Made by a program: the position numbers and the translations under genes. The notes beneath the pieces were generated by a model. That model ran no database searches and was not told where the DNA came from. It saw only the letters and a program-made list of their open reading frames with translations. From Chitinophaga polysaccharea (GTDB lineage Bacteria; Bacteroidota; Bacteroidia; Chitinophagales; Chitinophagaceae), in assembly GCF_007829335.1 (NCBI RefSeq), contig NZ_VIWO01000008.1, forward strand, positions 62,001 to 126,000: DNA of 64,000 bases. Reading direction: 5' to 3'. Position 1 is the first letter of the stretch, and every line of letters begins with the position of its first letter. Positions 35,649 through 45,437 of this stretch are shown piece by piece.

Positions 35649-36236
35649 TTATTTGTATTGGGTTAGCACAGGCAGGAGTAACATAGCGAGCAGATAAGGA
35701 TCTACCGCGGCCCGAATGCGTTTTAGCGCGATCGTTTTCTGCGCTTCAACAGTTTTGATAGATATATTCAATAAGTCTGCTATCTGTTGATTGGTCAGCT
35801 GACCATCCCTGCTCAGGAGAAATATTTCCCGGCATTTTTCAGGAAGATGATTAATCACCTGCTGGATAATCGCTTTCAGGTCGTTTAATTCCAGGTAGTC
35901 CTGGGGGCCAGGGGTTTGGGGGAAAGATAAGCCGGCCAGCTCTGTATAGAAATCTGCCCGCACTTTGCCGGAACGGATATAGTTGGCCACTTTAAACCGC
36001 ACCGCGCTGCGCAGATAGGCCGGAACCGCCTGGATGTCGAGCTGCTCGCGCTTTTCCCATAGCCAGGCAAAAATGTCCTGGACAATGTCCATACATACAT
36101 CCTGGTCCCGGAGCAAATGGAAGGCAGCCTGGTACATGCGTGACCAGTGGCGGGAATATAGCATATCAAATGCTACCACATCACCTCTCTTCAGCATGCT
36201 TATCAACTCCAGGTCACTATGGGAACTTTCCGGCAT
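35649..36236 (-). CDS. ECF RNA polymerase sigma-70 factor
   Basis: The ATG at 36236 gives 195 residues; the open frame reaches 36350, but the extra N-terminus has no ECF resemblance. Region 2 (DVVAFDMLYSRHWSRMYQAAFHLL; DIVQDIFAWLWEKREQL) and region 4 (LPEKCREIFLLSRDGQLTNQQIADLLNISIKTVEAQKTIALKRIRA) are clear. A hydrophobic tail follows (YLLAMLLLPVL). It should activate the downstream fecR-susC-susD-tlpA genes. It is divergent from the histidine-kinase gene. Confidence 0.94.
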   Translation of the reverse strand: MPESSHSDLELISMLKRGDVVAFDMLYSRHWSRMYQAAFHLLRDQDVCMDIVQDIFAWLWEKREQLDIQAVPAYLRSAVRFKVANYIRSGKVRADFYTELAGLSFPQTPGPQDYLELNDLKAIIQQVINHLPEKCREIFLLSRDGQLTNQQIADLLNISIKTVEAQKTIALKRIRAAVDPYLLAMLLLPVLTQYK

Positions 36237-36505
36237 CAAATTATCTACATTTCTACCGCTAAAATAAAGAAAGACACCAAAATTCCCCATACATATAGCA
36301 TAATCTACATGTAATTGCGCTGCGAATATTCCCCTGCCCTCCCCGGACATCTGTTTATTCCCGGCAGTTATTGATCTATGTAAGCGGATATTGGTTGTAC
36401 CCCTAATTTTGAAAAGCAGTCATTCTATTTACCTGTAAGGGGATTTAAACAGAAATAATATATATTGAAACAATTTTTCGTTATCTAAAGCGCAATTAAC
36501 TTACT

Positions 36506-38416
36506 GTGAGCACGATCTTCCGTCAGACCATCAAAGCCTTTGGGCTGTTTTACCTGTTTTGTTTTGTTACCTCCTGCCAGGTAAACGATCAGCAAAAAAC
36601 GGCGCCCATTAGTCCGCAATACGGTAATGATTCGCTCTATATTGCCACAGTGCTATCTTTCGACACCTCCTCCCAGCAAAGGCGGGCGGAGAAAATAAAC
36701 GAAATGCTGGCCAGTATCCCGCAAACGCCGCAGCGGGACAGCAATCCCTGGTATAACTACTTCAAAGCCTACCAGTACGACCTCCGTAAAAGTGCGGACA
36801 GCAGTGCGCAGTTCTATCATCTCATGAACCCCTCCCCCGGGCAAACAGATCTATCGGCACTGAAAGACTATGTACTGTTTAACAACGCCATCAGTAACTT
36901 CAATATCGCCAAAGCAGAGCTGGTAAGCCAAACGATAACTGCAGTAGAAAGGGCAGAGAAAAACAACAGCGTATTCGTATACCGGCTATACGACCTGCTG
37001 GCCAAAGCTTATTATAACAATGCCAATATCAACAAGTCGATCGAGTATACCCAAAAGTACTATGCGCATCACCCCTTCAAAGATCATCCGGCCATCCGGC
37101 AACGTTACTTTGATATCTGCTTTATGCTGGCAGCCCGGCAAGCGAATCCAGGGAAAATGCAGGCCTACCTCGACAGCGCCCGCGCCTTTGCCCGCCTGAT
37201 CAACGACAGCCTGGCCCTGGCCCGCACGTATGACTACGAATCGCAGGTGTATTCCATAGAACAGGAGTCCGCTAAAGCCGTGGAAAGCCAGCGAAAATAT
37301 TTTAATTACCTGGCGCAGCATGGGCAATTGAATAAAATAGCTTTTAATAACCTCGCTACTGCCTTTACCCGCAATAACCAACCCGATTCAGCGATTCACT
37401 ACTACCAGCTGTGCATCGAATGGGCCAATCAACAAACGTCTAACGTAAACTTGCAACCTGTCTACGAAGGATTACATGAATCATACAAGAAAAAGGGAAA
37501 CTATAAAGAGGCGCTGGCAGCCTTGCACCACGCTTTTAATATCTACGGCGCCAATAAAGAAAACATTGAAGCCGCCAAAATAGAAGAGCTGCATACACAA
37601 TATCAGACCGAGAAAAAAGACCAGGCCATTGCCTCTCTCCAAACTACCAACAATCTCAATAGAAAAATTATTAACCAGCAACGCTGGATATTTGTAACTA
37701 TCTGTTGCTTACTGATAGCAGTAGCCTCCTACGGCTATGTTGCCTATCGTCAGAAGTTGCTCAAAGAAAAGAACGAAAGACTGGCCACAGAAAACAAACG
37801 CCTGATCCTGGAACAAAAAACCAGGCAAATGCAGTTAAACCCACATTTTATTTACAATGCCATCGCCAACTTGCAGGGCCTGATCAGCGATGATAAAAAA
37901 TATGAAGCCAATGCCTACCTGGTGGCATTCTCCAAACTTATGCGCGACATCCTGGAATTGAACCGGAATGACCTCGTTACCCTGGAAGACGAAGCACGTT
38001 CCCTCAAAAACTATATTGAACTCCAGCAAATGCGCTATGAAAATGCATTCGATTATGAAATTGAAGACGGCGACCTGGATAGCTCAGAGCTACTGATACC
38101 TCCCATGCTGATTCAACCTTTCGTGGAAAACTCCATTGAACACGGATTTAAAGCTATTGACTACAAAGGTAGGCTGGTAATCCGCTTCAAGGAAGAGCCT
38201 ACCCGTTTGGTGATCACCATCGAAGATAATGGCAGCGGGGCAAACGCAGTGGTACAAAACCCTACCGGCAAAAAATCGCTTTCCCGTATCATTACACAGG
38301 AGCGACTGAACGTACTCTTTAACCAGCAGAGCCGCCAGGCATGGTTTGAATCGGCCCCCAAAACGGGAGGAACCGGCTTTTTCACCGTCATTTACCTTCC
38401 CATACAAATAGCATAA
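36506..38416 (+). CDS. LytS-type sensor histidine kinase with N-terminal TPR region
   Basis: 636 residues from a GTG start. A hydrophobic leader with a lipobox-like FVTSC (Cys24) is followed by an extracytoplasmic TPR-like region (about 60-370). A membrane segment (about 393-413: WIFVTICCLLIAVASYGYVAY) and a coiled-coil linker come next. The His_kinase domain has the phosphoacceptor His447 in QLNPHFIYNAIANLQGLI, and an HATPase domain follows (IPPMLIQPFVENSIEHGFK; ITIEDNGSG). It phosphorylates the LytTR regulator encoded 10 nt downstream. TAATTTTG at 36404-36411 matches the -7 consensus about 95 nt upstream, but no good -33 element is present. Confidence 0.95.
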   Translation: MSTIFRQTIKAFGLFYLFCFVTSCQVNDQQKTAPISPQYGNDSLYIATVLSFDTSSQQRRAEKINEMLASIPQTPQRDSNPWYNYFKAYQYDLRKSADSSAQFYHLMNPSPGQTDLSALKDYVLFNNAISNFNIAKAELVSQTITAVERAEKNNSVFVYRLYDLLAKAYYNNANINKSIEYTQKYYAHHPFKDHPAIRQRYFDICFMLAARQANPGKMQAYLDSARAFARLINDSLALARTYDYESQVYSIEQESAKAVESQRKYFNYLAQHGQLNKIAFNNLATAFTRNNQPDSAIHYYQLCIEWANQQTSNVNLQPVYEGLHESYKKKGNYKEALAALHHAFNIYGANKENIEAAKIEELHTQYQTEKKDQAIASLQTTNNLNRKIINQQRWIFVTICCLLIAVASYGYVAYRQKLLKEKNERLATENKRLILEQKTRQMQLNPHFIYNAIANLQGLISDDKKYEANAYLVAFSKLMRDILELNRNDLVTLEDEARSLKNYIELQQMRYENAFDYEIEDGDLDSSELLIPPMLIQPFVENSIEHGFKAIDYKGRLVIRFKEEPTRLVITIEDNGSGANAVVQNPTGKKSLSRIITQERLNVLFNQQSRQAWFESAPKTGGTGFFTVIYLPIQIA

Positions 38417-38426
38417 ACGATATCAG

Positions 38427-39164
38427 ATGACTATATATATCCTCGAAGACGAAAAGAATATTCTCAAACATATCATGGCTTTGGTAAGTGATATCCCTTA
38501 CCTCCAGGTAGTGGGATATTCGGCCGATGTAGCGAAGGCGGTCACAGAAATTCCCCAGCTGCAACCCGAGCTGATATTGGCCGACATACAACTCAAAGAT
38601 GGGAACAGCTTTAGTCTTTTCAACAAAATCAACGTGGAGTCGAGCCAGATTATTTTCATCACCGCATACGACCAATACGCCATACAGGCACTGAACCTGG
38701 GTGCATTTGCCTACCTGCTCAAACCTATTGAAACCAATATTTTCAACGAAACGGTCGACCGCTGCTTTAAAAAAACAGAAGAGCATAAATTTAACCGGCA
38801 ACAGCTGGAACTTTCTTCCAACTATTACAAAGGAGACACCAGGCCCCGTAAAATTGCGCTGAAGAACTTCAAGTTCACCCAGATAGTGCCCATAGAAGAT
38901 ATCCTCTATTGCAAGAGTGACAAGGGTTACACCACCTTCCTGTTAAAGGACGGCTCTTCTGTATTAGTGTCTAAAATCCTGAAAGATTACGAGCCTTTAT
39001 TGCCCACCGATACTTTTATCCGTTGCCATCAATCTTACCTGGTGAATGGCAATTACATCAGCAAGTACTTTAAAGACGGCTACCTGGAAATGCTGACCGG
39101 CGATAAAGTACCAGTGTCTGATCGTAAAAGGGATATTGTACAGGAGTTTATAGAGAGATTGTAG
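38427..39164 (+). CDS. LytTR-family response regulator
   Basis: 245 residues. The receiver domain (1-120) has acidic residues Glu7-Asp8, the phosphoacceptor Asp53 (ILADIQLKDG) and the conserved Lys in YLLKPI. The C-terminal LytTR DNA-binding domain (about 140-240) has KIALKNFKFTQIVPIEDILYCKSDKGYTTFLLKDG and FIRCHQSYLVNGNYI. It is co-transcribed with the kinase. LytTR proteins bind paired direct repeats; I did not find an obvious pair in the nearby promoters. Confidence 0.95.
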   Translation: MTIYILEDEKNILKHIMALVSDIPYLQVVGYSADVAKAVTEIPQLQPELILADIQLKDGNSFSLFNKINVESSQIIFITAYDQYAIQALNLGAFAYLLKPIETNIFNETVDRCFKKTEEHKFNRQQLELSSNYYKGDTRPRKIALKNFKFTQIVPIEDILYCKSDKGYTTFLLKDGSSVLVSKILKDYEPLLPTDTFIRCHQSYLVNGNYISKYFKDGYLEMLTGDKVPVSDRKRDIVQEFIERL

Positions 39165-39319
39165 TCATGCAAAGCAACTAAACAACAAAGGCGCGAAGGT
39201 ATGCACACCTGTTATGCCATTGCTATGCTGCATAAAAAATAACCTTTCGCCTTGCAAATCCCCGCTCTGCTGCTTATCTTACCGGTTGCCCTGATCATAT
39301 TCAATGGGCGAGACATTGT

Positions 39320-40420
39320 ATGGAAACAGGAACATTGACTAAAATCAGGATCCAACCTGATTTATTAAAAACCAGGCAGCACTACGAAGTGCTGGACGGA
39401 CTGCGGGGAGTAGCCGCTTTGGTAGTAGTGATATTTCATTTCCTGGAATGGGTGTATAGCGACTACAGTAAAAACTTTGCGGGACATGGGTTCCTGGCAG
39501 TCGACTTCTTCTTTTGCCTGTCGGGCTTCGTGATCGCCTACGCTTATGACAGGCGCATTGACAAGATGGGGTTAAAGGAGTTTTTTAAATCCAGGCTTAT
39601 CCGGCTGCATCCTCTTGTGATATTGGGGAGCGTCATGGGGCTACTCGCTTTTTTATTTGATCCGTTTGCCACACTTCCAAACACCTATAGTTTTGCGCAC
39701 CTGGCTATTTTATTCCTCTGCTCTATCTTGTTGATTCCTTATCCCGTAATGACGGAGCGCAGCTTCAATTTATTTGGATTCAATGCTCCTGCCTGGTCTT
39801 TATTCTGGGAATATGTAGCCAATATCTGCTATGCCCTGGTACTGCGAAAAGCCAACCGCAGTTTACTGGTAGCGCTCATGATAGCAGCTGCCCTGGCACT
39901 GGGCTATGTAGGCCACAGCGCCGGCAACCTGATGGGCGGATGGGGAAAAGATAATTTCTGGCATGGTGGAGCACGTGTAACTTATTCCTTCCTTGCCGGG
40001 ATGCTGGTGTTTCGTTTTAATCTTATTATTAAAAATAAACTGGGATTTGCGGGACTCACTGTACTGTTATTGTTTGCCTTACTGATGCCTTATTTCGCTC
40101 ACAACTGGCTGGTGGAACTGGCCGTAGTATTGGTTTATTTCCCGCTACTGATCGCGTTGGGAGCAGGTGCGGTGGCTAACAATGGCTGGAAAAAAATCTG
40201 TGTATTTTCCGGCAATATTTCCTACCCGTTGTATATGACACATTACGCGGCGATCTGGATGTTTGCCAATTACTATACCGCGCATAAGCCGGATACGCTC
40301 ACGCTTACGCTTATTGTAATGGGGGCTACTATGGTATTGACTGGAATTGCTTATGCCATCATGAAGTTATATGATATCCCGGTAAGAAAGTATTTGAGCA
40401 GTAAGAGAAAAATGAGTTAA
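39320..40420 (+). CDS. Acyltransferase 3 family membrane protein
   Basis: 366 residues with about ten membrane segments. The family signature is at the N-terminus (HYEVLDGLRGVAALVVVIFHF, catalytic His40), followed by FFFCLSGFVIAYAYDRRI and FFKSRLIRLHPLVILG with the conserved Arg-x-x-Arg-x-x-P-like element. These integral-membrane enzymes transfer acyl groups to exported sugars or lipids. It lies 155 nt behind the LytTR gene and may be separately transcribed. A strong bidirectional terminator ends it. Confidence 0.92.
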   Translation: METGTLTKIRIQPDLLKTRQHYEVLDGLRGVAALVVVIFHFLEWVYSDYSKNFAGHGFLAVDFFFCLSGFVIAYAYDRRIDKMGLKEFFKSRLIRLHPLVILGSVMGLLAFLFDPFATLPNTYSFAHLAILFLCSILLIPYPVMTERSFNLFGFNAPAWSLFWEYVANICYALVLRKANRSLLVALMIAAALALGYVGHSAGNLMGGWGKDNFWHGGARVTYSFLAGMLVFRFNLIIKNKLGFAGLTVLLLFALLMPYFAHNWLVELAVVLVYFPLLIALGAGAVANNGWKKICVFSGNISYPLYMTHYAAIWMFANYYTAHKPDTLTLTLIVMGATMVLTGIAYAIMKLYDIPVRKYLSSKRKMS

Positions 40421-40438
40421 ATAAACTATTGAAAAAAG

Positions 40439-40480
40439 CAGCCGCCCTTATACCACATGGCGTAAGGGCGGCTGTTTTTT
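40439..40480. terminator. Bidirectional terminator between convergent genes
   Basis: 12-bp GC-rich stem (CAGCCGCCCTTA with its complement, 40439-40450 and 40463-40474), 12-nt loop, flanked by six A before and six T after. It serves both the acyltransferase (+) and the TonB-dependent receptor (-). Confidence 0.9.
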
Positions 40481-40490
40481 ATCCTGCTTA

Positions 40491-43400
40491 TTAGAACGAA
40501 TACTTCATACCAAACTGCACCTGGAAATAGGACGCAGTTTTCTGACGGGTACCTGCATTGGTATTTACCTTATAGGTAAATGAATTGGTTGCCTGGTCGA
40601 AGCCTGTTACGGTATACAGGTTGGTGTTAATAATCTGCGTATAGCCGCCCCATTTATAGTTCAACAGGTTCAGCACATTGAAGATATCTCCGCGGAAAGA
40701 TAATTTATGTGTTTTATACAGCTTTACATCTTTCATCACGCTTAGGTTCCATTGTGCGCGCCAGGGCTGTGCACCACCGTTATACGGCGCAAACTTACCA
40801 AAGTTGCTGGTCAGGAATTTACGATACTCAGGACTGGTTTTATCCAGTAAGGTTTGCATATCTGTGCGTATGTTGGCAGGTGTTTTAGCATCATTCGGAT
40901 CAAAAATATATGCCAGGTCGGTGCCATCATTGCTTTCTCCGATCACATCTTTATTCACATACACAGAGTAGCGGGCGTTCTGATAAGCCTGGAAGGAAGA
41001 GCTCACGCTAAAGCCCCAGAAACTTGGACTGAGCAACAGCGCTACTATTTTGTGCGGCTGGTCGCCATCGCTGTACCAGTTCTTACCATAGCTGCTATAA
41101 TCCCAATAGTTAGGACCTACTGCGAAGTTGGCGTTACGAGGATCACCATTATCATATGGAGGTGTACCTGTGGCTTTACCCCTTGCATAGGATAAGCTGA
41201 AATAGCCGTCTTTACGCAATTGTACCGCTGCTTCGATCATAGCGCCCAGGTATTTGGAGGCCCAGTTGGTATTGGTAAAATACCTTACCTGGTTAAAGTT
41301 GGACGATATCCTGGAATTGGCCAGTACCGGCAGATAGCTGGTAGAAGTGCTGTTGTTCAGCGTGCTGGCAGGTACGTATACCGCCCTTCCTTCGTTGGTG
41401 GTAAATTCAGGGTTACGTTTCAGGTTCAGGTCGTACAGGTAAAAGTTATTCCAGGTAGTATTGTAATAGAGGTTGGCGCCCATGCGGAACCAACTGTTGA
41501 AGTAGTGATAGTAGCTCAGGTTTGTTTTAAACGTAAGCGGTATTTTCAGGTGTTTGTCCAATACCAGTACGGTAGCAGGTTGTGTGGTGGGTAAAGAATG
41601 GTAATAATCTACTCCCGGCACTTTGCTGAAATCTTTCTGGTAAGCCTGCCAGTCGGGCACTGGTACATTGCTGCGGATATCTACCTGGCGGAAGTCTACC
41701 CCGTTATCGATGTGTGCGAAAGTTAACGGTTGGGTGGTGAGCTCAGAGGCAAACAATCCGGCGCCCCATTTCACCACATCCTGGCCGTTGTTGTTTACGT
41801 CCCAGATGAGGTTTACACGTGGTTGTATGTTTTTGGCGTCAAAGGGTACTACGTCTGTTCTTACGCCCAGGTCTTTGTACAACAGTTCATTGAAGGTAGG
41901 TTTACCAGCAATGATGTTACCATCCCAACGGAGACCAACCGTTAAATTAAGGTTGGGTCGCAGGTTGGTTTCCATTTGTGCAAATACGCCCAGCTGAATC
42001 AAGGGTACATTCACCGCGGGGTTGTTACCATTCAGTGGTATTTTCCGGTTAAAGCGATAAGGGCTGTTATTATCCATATCGTCGATGCTGGCGTAATAGA
42101 ATTGTCCCTGCTGATCGTGGGAAAGGCGGTCGCCGATGAAGTTGATGTTATTATCGGTACCGAACAGGAAGTTCAGGTTACCTTTCTTATAATGGAAATA
42201 ATCTAACAGTTGTACCACGTTGGAGGCATCTGTTTCCGGTACCCAGTTCTGGTTACCAAAGGCCACGGTGGTGGTACCGGTGGTGCCGTCACTGAAAGTA
42301 GAAGTAACGTTTACAAAGCCTTCCGGCACGCGGTTGTACAGGAAGTGGAGGAATTTCCGGTAGGTGCTGTAGTTTACTTTCAGTTCATTGTATGATTTTT
42401 CAGAGAACTCAGTGCGGAGGCCCAACATTACGCCATGATCTTCTTCCACGCCGGTATATTCTGTAGACAGTAGCCCATTTGACTTCAGTTTATTAGGGTC
42501 GGTGAAATGGAGATAGTTATACTTGAGGGTAAGCAGGTTGCGGCGATTGATGTTCCAGTCGATCTTTGCGAAGGCATTTTTGGTAGACTGGGTGATATTA
42601 ATCGCTCCATACTCAGGTCCTACCGGGAATCCGAATTTCTTTTCCATGATAGACACGATCCTGTCGAGGTTGGCTTTGGTGATACCCAGATTCTTTTCAG
42701 CCTGGGCCTGGTTGGGAGCAGAAAAGCCAAAGTCGTAAGCCCGGAATGGGATCGTATTCTGGAATTGATCGTAAGATACGAGGAAGTGCAATTTATCTTT
42801 AATAATGGGGCCACTGAACAGGGCGCCCCCCTGGAAGATCTCATATTTGGTGGTGAGACGGTTGCCATTCACATCTTTTTTAGCGGCCAGGTCATTGGCG
42901 CCATAGTAGCTCCATACGGAACCTGAAAATTGGTTCGTTCCTGACTTGGTGATGGCTTTCACCACACCGCCGGAACCGCGGCCATTGGCCACATCATAGG
43001 AGTTAGTAGATACTTCAAACTCGCGGATGGTTTCAGAGGAGATAGAAAACGCAGCATCCGTAACGCCACCGAAAGTAGCGCGACGATTGCTTACTCCATC
43101 GAGCATATAGCCTGTACCACCTGCTTTGGCGCCTGCCAGGGAGGTACCGTTAGACAAAGGAGATAAGGTCATCAGATCCGTATAGTTACGGGAGGCCAGC
43201 GGAATTTTTTGTATCACTTTGCCGGTGATAGCGGTTCCGGTACCGAGGCGGTCCACACTATTATTAAAGCTGTTGGATTTCACAGACACTTCCTGCAGGG
43301 TTTTAGCGTTGCGGCTGAGCACTATGCTGTGTAATACCAGGCGGTCGCCCAGGTTAAGCACATTGCTTTTCAGCAGCGTGGTTTGCAATCCCAGGAAGGA

Positions 43401-43658
43401 AACAGTGATATCATAAGTACCCACGGGCAAGTCTCTAAATGAAAAATATCCTTTCCGGTCGGATGCCGTAGCGGTCATGAAACCGGTGCCGGTGTTTCTC
43501 ACTTGTATGTTGGCCCCTTCAATAGGCGCTTTAGCATCATCATATACAAATCCGGTAATACCGGATCCGGTTGATTGGCCCATGGCCTGCATGGCGGATA
43601 AAAAAATGGATAGCAGGAGTAGTGTTGTGTAATTGAATAAGTGTGCATACTTCTTCAT
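40491..43658 (-). CDS. Oar-like TonB-dependent receptor
   Basis: 1055 residues: signal peptide (about 1-28), carboxypeptidase-regulatory-like domain (about 33-120: GITGFVYDDAKAPIEGANIQVRNTG), plug (about 130-260, with GYMLDGVSNRRATFGGVTDAAF and GRGSGGVVKAITKSGTNQFSGSVWSYYG), then a long barrel ending ASYFQVQFGMKYSF. The plug and barrel resemble the Oar/OmpA-related group more than SusC, and no SusD partner is encoded nearby. It is a monocistronic outer-membrane receptor of unknown ligand; Oar proteins have been linked to adhesion, export and large-ligand transport. Confidence 0.9.
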   Translation of the reverse strand: MKKYAHLFNYTTLLLLSIFLSAMQAMGQSTGSGITGFVYDDAKAPIEGANIQVRNTGTGFMTATASDRKGYFSFRDLPVGTYDITVSFLGLQTTLLKSNVLNLGDRLVLHSIVLSRNAKTLQEVSVKSNSFNNSVDRLGTGTAITGKVIQKIPLASRNYTDLMTLSPLSNGTSLAGAKAGGTGYMLDGVSNRRATFGGVTDAAFSISSETIREFEVSTNSYDVANGRGSGGVVKAITKSGTNQFSGSVWSYYGANDLAAKKDVNGNRLTTKYEIFQGGALFSGPIIKDKLHFLVSYDQFQNTIPFRAYDFGFSAPNQAQAEKNLGITKANLDRIVSIMEKKFGFPVGPEYGAINITQSTKNAFAKIDWNINRRNLLTLKYNYLHFTDPNKLKSNGLLSTEYTGVEEDHGVMLGLRTEFSEKSYNELKVNYSTYRKFLHFLYNRVPEGFVNVTSTFSDGTTGTTTVAFGNQNWVPETDASNVVQLLDYFHYKKGNLNFLFGTDNNINFIGDRLSHDQQGQFYYASIDDMDNNSPYRFNRKIPLNGNNPAVNVPLIQLGVFAQMETNLRPNLNLTVGLRWDGNIIAGKPTFNELLYKDLGVRTDVVPFDAKNIQPRVNLIWDVNNNGQDVVKWGAGLFASELTTQPLTFAHIDNGVDFRQVDIRSNVPVPDWQAYQKDFSKVPGVDYYHSLPTTQPATVLVLDKHLKIPLTFKTNLSYYHYFNSWFRMGANLYYNTTWNNFYLYDLNLKRNPEFTTNEGRAVYVPASTLNNSTSTSYLPVLANSRISSNFNQVRYFTNTNWASKYLGAMIEAAVQLRKDGYFSLSYARGKATGTPPYDNGDPRNANFAVGPNYWDYSSYGKNWYSDGDQPHKIVALLLSPSFWGFSVSSSFQAYQNARYSVYVNKDVIGESNDGTDLAYIFDPNDAKTPANIRTDMQTLLDKTSPEYRKFLTSNFGKFAPYNGGAQPWRAQWNLSVMKDVKLYKTHKLSFRGDIFNVLNLLNYKWGGYTQIINTNLYTVTGFDQATNSFTYKVNTNAGTRQKTASYFQVQFGMKYSF

Positions 43659-43985
43659 AAAGAATGGTAGTTTTACGGGTGCAAAAATAGATGGATAGAT
43701 AAAGGTTGTTCCTGGCTCATGAAAAGTTCACAAATTGATAAAACTGGACTAAGTGAGTCCTGATGGCTGATAAGGGTGTTTTTAGGATATCTTTCCTTCA
43801 CGGGGGGAAAATTATCCATAATAGGGTGTTTTAAGGGTGACCTAAAGACTGATTCATATATTTTTCTTACTTTTCCGGTAAACGGGGAATATCAACCATT
43901 AGTCGTCATGCAGCCAAAACAAATACAAGAGCGCAACTTTTGCTGAAATTACCTCAAATTTGCAACCTTTACCAGCACAACAACA
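43659..43985. other. Divergent promoter region between TonB-dependent receptor and permease genes
   Basis: About 330 bases without a coding frame. An AGGGTGTTTT element occurs twice on the plus strand (43773-43782 and 43823-43832), 50 bp apart, and AAGGGTGA follows the second copy. These direct repeats could be a regulator site. No full -33/-7 pair was found. Confidence 0.4.
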
Positions 43986-45431
43986 TTGGAACCAACAACC
44001 GAGAAAAAAACAGAACAGGGGCTTAAAAGAGGCCTGGAAAACAGACATATTCAGCTGATTGCCCTGGGCGGCGCCATAGGTACCGGTTTATTCCTGGGGA
44101 TAGGCCCGGCAGCCGTACTGGCAGGCCCCTCCGTTATCCTGGGCTATGCCCTGGCAGGGATCATCGCTTTCTTTATTATGCGCCAGCTGGGCGAGATGGT
44201 CGTAGAAGAACCAGTTTCCGGAAGTTTTAGTCATTTTGCTTATAAATATTGGGGCACCTTCGCTGGCTTTGCCTCCGGGTGGAATTACTGGATGCTCTAT
44301 ATCCTGGTAAGCATGTCGGAGTTAACCGCCATTGGTGTATATGTACATTTCTGGTGGCCGGAAATTCCTTTGTGGACTTCCAGCCTGTTCTTTTTTGTGG
44401 CCATCAATGCCCTCAATCTCAGTTCTGTAAAGGTATACGGAGAAGCAGAGTTTTGGTTTTCCATTGTAAAGGTAGTAGCAATCATCGCTATGATCGGTTT
44501 CGGTACTTACCTGCTGATCAGCGGTAGCGGCGGCACCCAGGCCAGTATCAATAACCTCTGGAACGATGGCGGCTTCTTCCCGAAAGGGTTGTTGGAGCCT
44601 GACGGGAAAGGCGGTTTCCAGGGATTGTTTGCAGCCATTACGCTGATCATGTTCTCTTTCGGGGGATTGGAACTAATTGGTATTACCGCTGCTGAAGCCG
44701 ACAAACCTGAAAAAACTATTCCCAAAGCTACCAACCAGGTTATTTACCGTATCCTGATTTTTTATGTAGGTGCCCTGATTATTTTATTTGCGTTATCGCC
44801 CTGGAAAAATATTACCACTAAAAGCAGTCCGTTTGTGATGGTATTTGAAAGCCTGAAAGGCTTCCAGTTCCAGCTTTTCGGGCATACTATCTACTTCACC
44901 AGCCTGATTGCCAATGTACTGAATCTGATTGTATTGACAGCGGCATTGTCGGTGTACAACAGTTGTGTATATAGTAACAGCAGGATGTTATATGGACTGG
45001 CAAAGCAAGGCAATGCGCCGGCTTTTCTCTCTAAACTCAATAAGAACCATGTACCTGTGGTGGCGATCATTGTATCGGGACTTTTTGCCGCCATCTGTAT
45101 TGTGGTCAATAAACTGATTCCCGACCAGGCGCTGGAAGTGCTGATGTCGCTGGTAGTATCATCGCTGATGATCAACTGGCTGATGATTAGTGTGGTACAC
45201 CTGAAATTCAAACAGCGGAAGAAAGCGGAGCAGGTTCGTACGAAATTCCCCTCTTTTATCTACCCCTTATCTAACTATATCTGCCTGTTGTTCCTCGTGG
45301 GTATTTTATGCCTCATGTGGCTTACCGGCATGAAACTGCCGGTAGAGCTGATTCCTGGCTGGCTGCTGTTTTTATACGGCTGCTACTGGCTGGTAAAAAA
45401 GCAGGCACAAAAAAAGGCAATGGCCAATTAA
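43986..45431 (+). CDS. APC-family amino-acid permease
   Basis: 481 residues with twelve predicted membrane helices. The amino-acid transporter signature is strong: LKRGLENRHIQLIALGGAIGTGLFLGIG, then AGPSVILGYALAGIIAFFIMRQLGEMVVEEPVSGSFSHFA and SFGGLELIGITAAEADKPEKTIPKA. This is the AroP/PheP/CycA/ProY cluster of proton-coupled importers. Which amino acid it carries cannot be read, though similarity to the D-serine/D-alanine/glycine (CycA) and proline types is most apparent. The best start is a TTG at 43986; no in-frame ATG lies before the conserved region. Confidence 0.93.
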   Translation: MEPTTEKKTEQGLKRGLENRHIQLIALGGAIGTGLFLGIGPAAVLAGPSVILGYALAGIIAFFIMRQLGEMVVEEPVSGSFSHFAYKYWGTFAGFASGWNYWMLYILVSMSELTAIGVYVHFWWPEIPLWTSSLFFFVAINALNLSSVKVYGEAEFWFSIVKVVAIIAMIGFGTYLLISGSGGTQASINNLWNDGGFFPKGLLEPDGKGGFQGLFAAITLIMFSFGGLELIGITAAEADKPEKTIPKATNQVIYRILIFYVGALIILFALSPWKNITTKSSPFVMVFESLKGFQFQLFGHTIYFTSLIANVLNLIVLTAALSVYNSCVYSNSRMLYGLAKQGNAPAFLSKLNKNHVPVVAIIVSGLFAAICIVVNKLIPDQALEVLMSLVVSSLMINWLMISVVHLKFKQRKKAEQVRTKFPSFIYPLSNYICLLFLVGILCLMWLTGMKLPVELIPGWLLFLYGCYWLVKKQAQKKAMAN

Positions 45432-45437
45432 CTATAG

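Noticed and set aside
36237..36350. N-terminal extension of the second ECF sigma factor
   Set aside because: The extra residues do not resemble ECF region 2 and occupy the likely promoter region shared with the divergent kinase gene.
39188..39253. Complementary segments (AAGGCG...GAAGGT with ACCTTTCGCCTT) between the LytTR and acyltransferase genes
   Set aside because: Imperfect pairing over a 40-nt loop with no T run; too weak to call as a terminator.
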